Part shown: positions 43,390 to 51,209 of the stretch, piece by piece
Layout of the letters: every line of letters starts with the position of its first letter
Numbering within the stretch: position 1 is the first letter of the stretch
Source: Flavobacteriaceae bacterium 3519-10
Lineage (GTDB): Bacteria; Bacteroidota; Bacteroidia; Flavobacteriales; Weeksellaceae
Length of the DNA stretch: 64,000 bases
Assembly (NCBI GenBank): GCA_000023725.1
Contig: CP001673.1
Location: forward strand, 2,490,342-2,554,341
Direction of reading: 5' to 3'
Notes under the pieces: generated by a model
Seen by the model: only the letters and a program-made list of their open reading frames with translations
Database searches by the model: none
What the model was told of the DNA's origin: nothing
Program-made: the position numbers and the translations under genes

Positions 43390-44628
43390 ATGATTTCGCT
43401 CCAACCGTTCCAAACCCTGAAAATCCCCGAGTTCCGCAACCTGATGACCGGAAGGTTTTTTCTGGTTTTGTCCTTCCGAATGCTGGCTACACTGATGGGC
43501 TGGTGGATTTACCAACTGACAAAAGATCCGTTCGCAATCGGACTCATAGGGCTTTCAGAAGTTATTCCCGCGGTTTCTACGGCGTTGTACGCAGGGCACG
43601 TGATCGATAACTCAGAAAAGAAAAAACTGCTGCTGATCTGCAACTATGCCTACGTTTTGCTCATTGCTTTATTAATAATTCCAGCTTTTTTTGGTCACAA
43701 GCTTCTGCATTTAAGTAATCTTCAGATCTCTTATTTCATTTACGCAGTTATTTTCTTCACCGGATTCTGCCGTGCTTTCCTCGGACCCATAATTCCCTCG
43801 ATGATTCCAAAAATCGTCTCACGCGAGACCTTACCGAACGCCATCACCATCAACCAGGGAACTTTCCTCACTGCCTCGGTTTGCGGCCACGCGCTGGGCG
43901 GATTCCTCATCCATTGGATCGACATTTCGGGCACCATTTTAGTCGTGGTCGCACTCATGATACTTTCCTCTTTCTTCTTCTGGGGTCTTAAAAAACATCC
44001 ATCCGAAAACACCGAACGCGAGATCGGCGTCGTGCAAAGCATGCGCGAAGGCATCGCGTACATCTACAAAACCAAAGAAATCCTCGGTGCGCTGTGCCTT
44101 GATATGTTCGCGGTGCTGTTCGGGGGCGCCGTCGCGATGATTCCGGTTTTTGCCTCAGACATTCTAAAAGTAGGTTCCGAAGGTTTTGGCATGCTGAATG
44201 CCGCCTCAGATATTGGCTCGATGTGCGTGATTGCATTTCTGGCGTTTGTGCCGCTAAAGAAAAACCAGGGCAAGATTCTGCTCTTCGCGGTCGCGGGCTT
44301 CGGGCTCTGCATCATCGGTTTCGGGTTCTCGAAATGGTACTGGCTGTCGTTCGGATTTTTGATGTTAAGCGGAATGCTCGATGGTATTTCCGTCGTAATC
44401 CGCGGCACCATCGTACAGCTCAAAACCCCGGATCATCTGCGCGGCCGCGTGCTCAGTGTCAACTCAATTTTCATCATGTCGAGCAACGAAATGGGCCAGT
44501 TCGAGAGTGGCGTCGCAGCCAAACTGCTCGGCGTTGTGCGGTCGGTGATTTTTGGCGGAACGATGACGCTTTTGATAGCGCTTATTGTGGGAAGCACAAA
44601 TCCGAAACTTCGGAAAATGCAGTATTGA
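43390..44628 (+). CDS. MFS transporter (EntS/MFS_3-like)
   Basis: This 412-residue protein has about twelve transmembrane segments and the MFS pattern early on (FRNLMTGRFFLVLSFRML, IGLIGLSEVIPAVSTALYAG). The sequence IFFTGFCRAFLGPIIPSMIP and the DHLRGRVLSVNSIFI segment place it in the MFS_3/enterobactin exporter-like group. The substrate is unknown; efflux of a small molecule is likely. Start ATG 43390 is chosen over a TTG two codons upstream, which is part of the promoter element. Confidence 0.92.
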   Translation: MISLQPFQTLKIPEFRNLMTGRFFLVLSFRMLATLMGWWIYQLTKDPFAIGLIGLSEVIPAVSTALYAGHVIDNSEKKKLLLICNYAYVLLIALLIIPAFFGHKLLHLSNLQISYFIYAVIFFTGFCRAFLGPIIPSMIPKIVSRETLPNAITINQGTFLTASVCGHALGGFLIHWIDISGTILVVVALMILSSFFFWGLKKHPSENTEREIGVVQSMREGIAYIYKTKEILGALCLDMFAVLFGGAVAMIPVFASDILKVGSEGFGMLNAASDIGSMCVIAFLAFVPLKKNQGKILLFAVAGFGLCIIGFGFSKWYWLSFGFLMLSGMLDGISVVIRGTIVQLKTPDHLRGRVLSVNSIFIMSSNEMGQFESGVAAKLLGVVRSVIFGGTMTLLIALIVGSTNPKLRKMQY

Positions 44629-44692
44629 TCTTTTTTTAGGAGCAAGACGGTTTACGCTCTGTCCGAAAACCCTGCCGGCTGTTCACTGCAAT

Positions 44693-44731
44693 CTTTTTTG
44701 GTGGCTTCGGGAGCCTCAGCCACCAAAAAAG
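44693..44731. repeat. Large inverted repeat (hairpin) between the MFS gene and dnaB
   Basis: A perfect 13-bp stem, CTTTTTTGGTGGC/GCCACCAAAAAAG (44693-44705 and 44719-44731), surrounds a 13-nt loop with its own short GGCT/AGCC pairing. Flanking sequence to about 44675 and 44755 shows further imperfect inverted symmetry. The A/T runs lie inside the stem, so it could terminate transcription from either side or be an interspersed palindromic repeat. Apart from this hairpin and the dnaB promoter element I see nothing else in 44629-44895. Confidence 0.6.
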
Positions 44732-44883
44732 GATTTACGATGCCATCCGGGCTATAACTTCAGGCATTTGTATTTTCACAGTAAATCAACTTACCAACAA
44801 AACAACCGGCTGAGCATCAAATTTTTACCACATATCAAACGGCTAATGTTGGTTAATTACTTCCCGCAAATCTTTAAAAAAAC

Positions 44884-44891
44884 TATCTTTG
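44884..44891 (+). promoter_or_regulatory. -7 promoter element for dnaB
   Basis: TATCTTTG matches TAnnTTTG and ends 4 nt before ATG 44896. Confidence 0.55.
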
Positions 44892-44895
44892 CCTC

Positions 44896-46491
44896 ATGAC
44901 TCAGAAAGAAACTTTATCATCACTTATTCACGGGAATTTTGCCCGCGAACTATCCATTTCAGACGGTAAAATGCCGCCAAATGCCGTGGATTTTGAAAAA
45001 CTGGTGATAGGAACTTTCCTCATCGATAAAAAAGGCCTCGATTATTCAATCGACTTGCTTACGCCCGAAGTTTTTTATGATCCAAGACATCAGGAAATCT
45101 TCCGCGCGATCCTCAAACTTTATGAGGGCAACCATCCGGTCGATCTGATGACCGTAATTCAGGAACTTAAAAAGAACGAAAAGCTCGGTTTTGCCGGCGG
45201 CGATCATTATATAATCGATCTTACGATGGGCGTTTCTTCCAGTGCGCACATCGAATATCACGTCCGCGTAATCCTCGAAAAATTTATTTTACGGAGTTTA
45301 ATCAATGTTTCGGCAAACGTAATCGACAGCTCCTACAAAGAATCAACCGACGTTTTCGAACTGTTAGATAAAGCCGAACAGTCATTCTTCGAAATTACGA
45401 ACGGTACCATTAAAAAAGGTTTCGATACGGCGAACACGCTTGTGAAGCAAGCCATTGAAACCATCAAATCCTTAAAAGACAAAGAAGGTATTTCAGGTAT
45501 TCCTTCCGGCTTCCGCGATATCGATAAAGAAACAGGCGGCTGGCAGAATTCAGATTTAATCATCATCGCAGCAAGGCCTGCGATGGGTAAAACGGCGTTT
45601 TTGCTGTCAATGGCCAGAAATATTGCGGTTGAGCATCAGGTTCCTCTAGCGTTATTCTCACTAGAAATGGCGTCAGTTCAGTTGATTACGCGGATGATCG
45701 CGTCTGAAACCGGCATCTCCTCAGAAAAATTAAGAAAAGGCCAGATGAGCGATGAAGAATGGCAGCGGCTGTTCTCCAACGTTTCTGCGCTTGAAAACGC
45801 GCCTTTGTTTATCGACGAAACGCCTTCGCTTTCAGTATTCGACTTCCGTGCGAAATGCCGAAGACTCGTGATGCAGCACGGCGTGAAGATTATCATGGTA
45901 GATTACCTTCAGCTGATGACCGCCAACTCCGGTAAAGGCGGCGCTGGAAACCGTGAGCAGGAAATCGCGATGATCTCGCGGTCTTTAAAAGCCATCGCAA
46001 AAGAACTCAATGTTCCTGTGATCGCACTTTCGCAGCTTTCGAGATCTGTGGAAACACGTCCCGGCAAGCGACCTATGCTTTCTGACCTTCGGGAATCGGG
46101 TGCAATTGAGCAGGATGCCGATATTGTATCATTTATTTTCAGACCCGAATATTATAAAATCGCAACTTGGGACAACGACGAAGATGGCGGCGAAAGCTCC
46201 ACTGAAAACCAGGCAGAACTCATCATCGCCAAACACCGGAACGGTGCTACGGCGGACGTTCGGATGTCGTTTTTTAAAAACATCGCCAAATTTGCTGACC
46301 TTGATTTATTCGGAAACCAGCACGGAAACGGCTATCAGCCATCGAACTTCGGTGCCATGGACGCACCGGGCGGCTTTGAGAAAATTAAAGCAACCATCGA
46401 TCCGGGTGCAGCTTTCGATTTACCCGGCAATCAGAATGTTTCAGGTTCTTCGATGAACGACCTGGATGATGATGACGAGTTCGACTTTTAA
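44896..46491 (+). CDS. dnaB: Replicative DNA helicase DnaB
   Basis: This 531-residue hexameric helicase unwinds DNA ahead of the replisome. The N-terminal DnaB domain (about 25-130, PPNAVDFEKLVIGTFLID) is followed by a linker and the RecA-like domain with Walker A RPAMGKTAF (227-235), the SLEMAS segment, Walker B IIMVDYLQLM, and SRSLKAIAKELNVPVIALSQ with QLSRSVETR. The C-terminal 60 residues are Gly/Asp-rich and end in DDDDEFDF. No intein is present. It is followed by rnhA after 2 nt. Confidence 0.97.
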   Translation: MTQKETLSSLIHGNFARELSISDGKMPPNAVDFEKLVIGTFLIDKKGLDYSIDLLTPEVFYDPRHQEIFRAILKLYEGNHPVDLMTVIQELKKNEKLGFAGGDHYIIDLTMGVSSSAHIEYHVRVILEKFILRSLINVSANVIDSSYKESTDVFELLDKAEQSFFEITNGTIKKGFDTANTLVKQAIETIKSLKDKEGISGIPSGFRDIDKETGGWQNSDLIIIAARPAMGKTAFLLSMARNIAVEHQVPLALFSLEMASVQLITRMIASETGISSEKLRKGQMSDEEWQRLFSNVSALENAPLFIDETPSLSVFDFRAKCRRLVMQHGVKIIMVDYLQLMTANSGKGGAGNREQEIAMISRSLKAIAKELNVPVIALSQLSRSVETRPGKRPMLSDLRESGAIEQDADIVSFIFRPEYYKIATWDNDEDGGESSTENQAELIIAKHRNGATADVRMSFFKNIAKFADLDLFGNQHGNGYQPSNFGAMDAPGGFEKIKATIDPGAAFDLPGNQNVSGSSMNDLDDDDEFDF

Positions 46492-46493
46492 AC

Positions 46494-46976
46494 ATGAGCT
46501 TACGAATCGAAATCTATACCGACGGTGCCTGCAGCGGCAACCCCGGCAAAGGCGGCTACGGAATTGTGATGAAAGTTCCTGAAAAAAATTACGAAAAACA
46601 CTTTTCGAAAGGCTTTCGGCTTACCACCAATAACCGCATGGAATTGCTCGCGGTAATCGTCGCGCTCGAAAAACTTAAATCACCGGATAATGACATCCAT
46701 ATTTATACCGACAGCAAATATGTTTCGGATGCCATCAACAAAAAATGGCTGCTTGGCTGGATTAAAAAAGGTTATAAAAACGTAAAAAATCCGGATCTGT
46801 GGCGACGCATGGTTCCACTGCTGGCGACGCATAAGACGACTTTTCATTGGATCAAAGGTCACGCCGGGCATCCCGAAAACGAAATCTGTGATCAGCTTGC
46901 AGTGAAAGCGGCACAATCTGGCAAACTTGAAACTGATCAGTATTTTGAAGATCAAAAAAATGGCGGGCTTTTCTAG
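46494..46976 (+). CDS. rnhA: Ribonuclease HI
   Basis: This 160-residue enzyme degrades the RNA strand of RNA/DNA hybrids. The catalytic DEDD residues are Asp10, Glu50, Asp73 and Asp133 (IYTDGACSGNPGKGG, NNRMELLAV, YTDSKYV, HPENEICDQ). The basic protrusion (GWIKKGYKNVKNPDLW) is present. It starts 2 nt after dnaB, so the two replication genes are probably co-transcribed. Confidence 0.96.
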   Translation: MSLRIEIYTDGACSGNPGKGGYGIVMKVPEKNYEKHFSKGFRLTTNNRMELLAVIVALEKLKSPDNDIHIYTDSKYVSDAINKKWLLGWIKKGYKNVKNPDLWRRMVPLLATHKTTFHWIKGHAGHPENEICDQLAVKAAQSGKLETDQYFEDQKNGGLF

Positions 46977-47030
46977 GTTAAAAAATTTAAACGGCAACCA
47001 AAAAGCAACTTTCACCTTTTCTAGTTTTGC

Positions 47031-47038
47031 TATATTTG
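47031..47038 (+). promoter_or_regulatory. -7 promoter element for the nitroreductase gene
   Basis: TATATTTG matches TAnnTTTG and ends 4 nt before ATG 47043. Confidence 0.55.
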
Positions 47039-47042
47039 TTCA

Positions 47043-47672
47043 ATGAATTACATTGAAGCCCTTAACCAACGATACTCGGTAAAAAAATTCGACCGCGACA
47101 AAAAAGTTTCAGGCGAAAAATTGGGTAACATTCTGGAAGCCGGCAAACTTTCAGCAAGTTCAATGGGTCTTCAGCCTTACAAGATCATTGTGGTGGAGAG
47201 TGATGAGATGAAACAAAAGCTTATTCCGTCCTTCCACAATCCGTCGCAAATCACCACATGTTCGCACCTTATTGTTATTACCTCCAAAAAGAACGTGGAC
47301 GACAGTTATGTTGACGGATATTTCCGGCATATCTCCGAAGTTCGGGAAATCCCGCTCGAAAGCCTCGACCTTTTCCGTCGCAATATTGAAAGTTACACCA
47401 ACAGTCCTTCACAGAATGAAGTCGCGAGCTGGGCCGAAAAGCAAGCGTATATCGTGCTTGGAAACCTGATGTTTGCTGCCGCTCTCGAACAGGTGGACTC
47501 GTGCCCGATGGAAGGATTTAAAAAAGACATCATCGAGGAAATTCTGGCGGTTGATACCGAGAAGGAAAGTGTAGCAGTGACGCTTGCATTAGGTTACAGA
47601 GCCGAAGACGACGCCTTCCAGCATCTGAAGAAAGTGCGCAAGCCTCAGGACAAACTATTTAAGTTTTTATAA
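47043..47672 (+). CDS. NAD(P)H-dependent nitroreductase family oxidoreductase
   Basis: This 209-residue FMN flavoprotein has the N-terminal YSVKKFDRDKKVSGEKLGNI and GLQPYKIIVVES stretches of the NfsB-like nitroreductase family, and a C-terminal VAVTLALGYRAEDD motif. It would reduce nitro or quinone compounds with NAD(P)H as a homodimer; the natural substrate is unknown. It precedes nadB by 4 nt and may be part of the NAD-biosynthesis operon. Confidence 0.92.
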   Translation: MNYIEALNQRYSVKKFDRDKKVSGEKLGNILEAGKLSASSMGLQPYKIIVVESDEMKQKLIPSFHNPSQITTCSHLIVITSKKNVDDSYVDGYFRHISEVREIPLESLDLFRRNIESYTNSPSQNEVASWAEKQAYIVLGNLMFAAALEQVDSCPMEGFKKDIIEEILAVDTEKESVAVTLALGYRAEDDAFQHLKKVRKPQDKLFKFL

Positions 47673-47676
47673 TTTT

Positions 47677-49251
47677 ATGATTAAAGCAGACGTTCTCGTC
47701 ATTGGTTCCGGAATTTCGGGGCTTTCTTACGCGATAAAAATAGCTGAAAAAATGCCCGACGCCCAAATCGTCATCGTCACAAAAGCCGATGAAGACGAAA
47801 GCAATACCAAATATGCGCAGGGCGGGCTGGCGGTAGTAACGGATTTCAGTAATGACGGTTTCCACAAACATATTGATGACACCATGCGTGCGGGCGACGG
47901 CGAAAACAAGCGCGATGTGGTAGAAATGGTGATTAAGGAAGGCCCGGCCCGCTTTAAAGAACTCGTGGATTGGGGCACCAATTTCGATATGGAAAAAGAC
48001 GGCGATTTCAAACTTGGACGCGAAGGCGGACATACCGAAAACCGCATCGTTCACCATAAAGACATTACAGGCTCTGAGATTGAGCGCGCATTGCTCGAAA
48101 CCGTAAATAAATCGTCTAAAATAGAGATGTTGTCGCATCATTACGTCATCGATCTCATCACGCAGCACCATGTTCCGGGAAAAGAACTTAACACCGGTGA
48201 TATTTCGTGTTACGGTGCGTACGTCCTCGATGAGAAGAACAAAAAAATAAAGAAAATCACGGCCAAGATTACGATGGTGGCAACCGGCGGCGCCGGGCAT
48301 GTTTATAAAAACACCACCAATCCCGTGATTGCGACTGGTGACGGAATTGCTTTTGTGCACCGTGCGCGTGGGAAGGTTTCGAACATGCAGTATTACCAGT
48401 TTCATCCCACTGCGCTCTACTCCAAAAGGGACGGAATGTTGTTTCTTATTTCTGAAGCACTTCGCGGGGACGGCGCTAAACTCCGCACAAAAAACGGTGA
48501 AAAATTCATGCATAAATACGATGAACGCGAAGAACTGGCTTCCCGCGACATCGTTGCACGCGCCATTGATAACGAACTGAAAATTTCAGGTGACGATTAT
48601 GTGGGCCTCGACTGCCGCGATATGGATCACGAAAAATTCAAAGAACACTTTCCGAATATTTACCAAAAATGTCTGAGCGAAGGCATTGATCCTTTTCAGC
48701 AGCTGATACCGGTCGTTCCTGCGTGTCATTATCTGATGGGCGGCATAGAAACGGATATGAACGGCCAAAGTTCAATTAAAAATCTGTTCGCAGTGGGCGA
48801 ATGCACCAATTCAGGCTTACACGGTGCTAACCGATTGGCTTCCAATTCATTACTCGAAGGACTTGTTTTTGGTCATAACGCCGCATTAAGAACTGTTGAA
48901 CTTCTGCAGGCTAACGATTTTAATTTTACCGATCTGAAAGCGGTGCCTGAATGGAATGAGGAAGGCATGAAGATGATGGACGAAATGGTGATGATTTCTT
49001 ATTTCCGACGGCATTTGCAGGAAATGATGAGTGATCTTGTGAGTATTGTGCGCAGCAACGAAAGACTTGAACTTGCCCGCAAAAAACAGCGCGAAATCTT
49101 CGAGGCCGTGAACGAACTCTACAGCTACTCTATCATGTCGCCCCAACTTTCGGAACTCCGAAATCTGGTGAATGTTTCCTATCTGATCATCAAACATTCG
49201 CTGGCGATGAAACAGAATAAAGGTGCATTTTTTAATAAAGATTTACAATAA
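47677..49251 (+). CDS. nadB: L-aspartate oxidase
   Basis: This 524-residue flavoenzyme oxidises L-aspartate to iminoaspartate in de novo NAD synthesis. It has the FAD-binding GSGISGLSYA (residues 10-19), the KYAQGGLAVV stretch, the substrate-site QFHPTAL and GDGAKLRT region, and the GECTNSGLHGANRLASNSLL segment of the succinate dehydrogenase/fumarate reductase superfamily. It starts 4 nt after the nitroreductase gene. Its partner NadA is not encoded in the window, while NadC is two genes downstream. Confidence 0.97.
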   Translation: MIKADVLVIGSGISGLSYAIKIAEKMPDAQIVIVTKADEDESNTKYAQGGLAVVTDFSNDGFHKHIDDTMRAGDGENKRDVVEMVIKEGPARFKELVDWGTNFDMEKDGDFKLGREGGHTENRIVHHKDITGSEIERALLETVNKSSKIEMLSHHYVIDLITQHHVPGKELNTGDISCYGAYVLDEKNKKIKKITAKITMVATGGAGHVYKNTTNPVIATGDGIAFVHRARGKVSNMQYYQFHPTALYSKRDGMLFLISEALRGDGAKLRTKNGEKFMHKYDEREELASRDIVARAIDNELKISGDDYVGLDCRDMDHEKFKEHFPNIYQKCLSEGIDPFQQLIPVVPACHYLMGGIETDMNGQSSIKNLFAVGECTNSGLHGANRLASNSLLEGLVFGHNAALRTVELLQANDFNFTDLKAVPEWNEEGMKMMDEMVMISYFRRHLQEMMSDLVSIVRSNERLELARKKQREIFEAVNELYSYSIMSPQLSELRNLVNVSYLIIKHSLAMKQNKGAFFNKDLQ

Positions 49252-49254
49252 ACG

Positions 49255-50097
49255 ATGGATATTTCGCCTATCATTTCAGCACAGGGGCTCGCAGATTTAA
49301 TCGGGACTAAAAATTTAGTAATCGCAGATGCGGGAAGTGGTACCGAGGCGCGCGAAAGATATGTCAAAGAACATATTTCGGGATCGCATTACGTAGATCT
49401 CAACGAAGATTTAGCGGAAGTTCCTGCGGACGCCAAAAACGGGGGAAGACATCCGTTGCCCTCTCTTGATAAATTTGCAGCGTTGCTGGCGCGGCTTGGA
49501 ATCAGGCGTGAATCCCACGTGATTGTGTATGACGATAAAAACGCGGCCAATGCGGCGGCAAGATTCTGGTGGATGCTTCGCGCGGCGGGCTATACGAAAG
49601 TTCAGGTTCTGAATGGCGGGCTGCCGGAAGCGATAAAACATGGCATTACTGTAAATGCTGAAATCCCCAAAGTCGCAGACACCGAATTGCCAGCGCTTAA
49701 AACCTGGAGTTTACCTACAATCGATCTCGGTGGAGTTGACGCTTTTTCAAAAAACAGTGAGGCTCTCATCATCGATGTACGCGAAAATGAGCGTTACCGC
49801 GGAGAAACGGAACCGATAGATCTTGTAGCCGGCCATATTCCAAGTGCGATAAATTTACCATTGAAAAATAATCTCGACGGAGACGGAAAATTTAAAAACC
49901 CCGAAGTTTTAAAAGCGTATTTCACGGAAATTCTGGGCGATCATTTGACTGAAAACATTGCGGTGCATTGCGGATCGGGTGTAACAGCATGCCACACTTT
50001 GCTCGCGATGCACTACGCAGGGCTAAGCATCCCGAAGCTGTACGTAGGTTCGTGGAGTGAGTGGAGCCGAAACTTTAAACCTGTCGAAAAGCTTTAA
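49255..50097 (+). CDS. Sulfurtransferase of the 3-mercaptopyruvate type
   Basis: This 280-residue protein has two rhodanese domains; the active-site Cys239 lies in CGSGVT (239-244), the loop typical of 3-mercaptopyruvate sulfurtransferases rather than thiosulfate rhodaneses (CRKGVT). The N-terminal domain is inactive, as usual. It starts 3 nt after nadB and precedes nadC, so it sits inside the NAD-synthesis cluster. Sulfur supply to the iron-sulfur enzyme NadA is a possible link, but no direct evidence is visible. Confidence 0.92.
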   Translation: MDISPIISAQGLADLIGTKNLVIADAGSGTEARERYVKEHISGSHYVDLNEDLAEVPADAKNGGRHPLPSLDKFAALLARLGIRRESHVIVYDDKNAANAAARFWWMLRAAGYTKVQVLNGGLPEAIKHGITVNAEIPKVADTELPALKTWSLPTIDLGGVDAFSKNSEALIIDVRENERYRGETEPIDLVAGHIPSAINLPLKNNLDGDGKFKNPEVLKAYFTEILGDHLTENIAVHCGSGVTACHTLLAMHYAGLSIPKLYVGSWSEWSRNFKPVEKL

Positions 50098-50130
50098 CCA
50101 GACAATCATTTATGATTTAAAACCTATTCT

Positions 50131-50991
50131 ATGAAAAGACCTTCTTACGTTACCGACAAAGCCTTAAAACAATTCATAAAAAACGCGCTTGCTGAAGACA
50201 TTCAGGAAGGAGATCATTCCACGCTGGCCACAATTCCGAAAGATCTTGAGCAGAAAGCTAAACTTCTGGTGAAGGAAGACTGCATCCTGGCGGGTGCGGA
50301 AATGGCGGAAATGATTTTTAATCACTTCGACAAAGATCTGAAGATGGAAGTTCTGATTAAAGACGGCCAATCTGCCAAAGTGGGCGACATCGCTTTTTAT
50401 GTAACCGGAAGCGCCCGTTCAATCTTATCAACCGAAAGACTGGTGTTGAACTGCATGCAGCGCATGAGCGGAATTGCTACACTGACGCATGACTGGGACT
50501 CGCGGCTTTTGGGAACTAAAACAAAACTGCTCGATACGCGGAAAACGACGCCGAATTTCAGGATTTGCGAAAAATGGGCCGTAGCCATTGGTGGCGGAAC
50601 CAACCACCGTTTCGGTTTGTATGATATGATGATGTTAAAAGATAACCACATCGATTATAACGGAAGCATCGCCAATGCCGTGAAAATGGCGAAGGAATAC
50701 AGCAAAGACAACAAAAAGAAACTCAAAATTGAAGTCGAAACCCGAAACCTCGATGAGGTGGAACAAGCTTTAAAAGCTGGCGTTGACCGTATTATGCTCG
50801 ATAATATGGATGTACCGACCATGCAGAAAGCCGTAGAGCTTATCGGCGGCCGCTGCGAAAGCGAAGCATCGGGCGGAATAACCCGTGATATGCTAAAAAG
50901 TATTGCGCAAACAGGGGTAGATTATATCTCGGCGGGAGCGCTTACCCATTCGGCGGCAAATATTGATCTCAGCCTCAAAGCAGCACAATAA
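50131..50991 (+). CDS. nadC: Nicotinate-nucleotide pyrophosphorylase (carboxylating)
   Basis: This 286-residue enzyme converts quinolinate and PRPP to nicotinate mononucleotide. It has EDIQEGDHST near the N-terminus, ERLVLNCMQRMSGIATLT, the DTRKTTPNFR quinolinate-binding segment, GGGTNHRFGLYDMMMLKDNH, and the C-terminal SGGITRDMLKSIAQTGVD with ISAGALTHS. It is the last gene of the nadB-sulfurtransferase-nadC cluster. Confidence 0.97.
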   Translation: MKRPSYVTDKALKQFIKNALAEDIQEGDHSTLATIPKDLEQKAKLLVKEDCILAGAEMAEMIFNHFDKDLKMEVLIKDGQSAKVGDIAFYVTGSARSILSTERLVLNCMQRMSGIATLTHDWDSRLLGTKTKLLDTRKTTPNFRICEKWAVAIGGGTNHRFGLYDMMMLKDNHIDYNGSIANAVKMAKEYSKDNKKKLKIEVETRNLDEVEQALKAGVDRIMLDNMDVPTMQKAVELIGGRCESEASGGITRDMLKSIAQTGVDYISAGALTHSAANIDLSLKAAQ

Positions 50992-51126
50992 TATGATGCC
51001 AATGCAGATTTTGGGGATTTTAATTATTAATCGAATAATGGAAATCGTTGCATCAAGCCAATCTAATGAATTTATAAATAATTGATTTTGCGTCTATTAG
51101 AGCTCAAATTAACATAATTTTAAAAT

Positions 51127-51141
51127 TTAACGTTTCGTTAA
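51127..51141. promoter_or_regulatory. Perfect palindrome upstream of the large TonB receptor gene (candidate operator)
   Basis: TTAACG-TTT-CGTTAA is a perfect 6-bp inverted repeat placed about 22 nt before the -7 element of the TonB receptor gene. It is AT-rich, so chance occurrence is possible. No regulator gene is adjacent. Confidence 0.4.
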
Positions 51142-51163
51142 TAACTGTTACGTTTTTTTTGTT

Positions 51164-51171
51164 CATTTTTG
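51164..51171 (+). promoter_or_regulatory. -7-like promoter element of the TonB receptor gene
   Basis: CATTTTTG is a 7/8 match to TAnnTTTG and lies 38 nt before ATG 51210. No good -33 element is seen at the usual distance. The rest of the 218-nt gap after nadC is AT-rich. Confidence 0.45.
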
Positions 51172-51209
51172 CAAAAAATATTATTTAAATTAATCAAAAT
51201 TTAGTTGAA

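Noticed and set aside
43988-44639. Arg/Ser/Cys-rich open frames over the 3' part of the MFS gene on both strands
   Set aside because: They overlap the well-supported transporter gene and show only shadow-like composition.
47659-48513. A 284-codon open frame on the minus strand opposite nadB
   Set aside because: It lies wholly within the strongly supported nadB gene, has a composition rich in His/Phe/Arg expected for a reverse-frame shadow, and has no recognisable motif.
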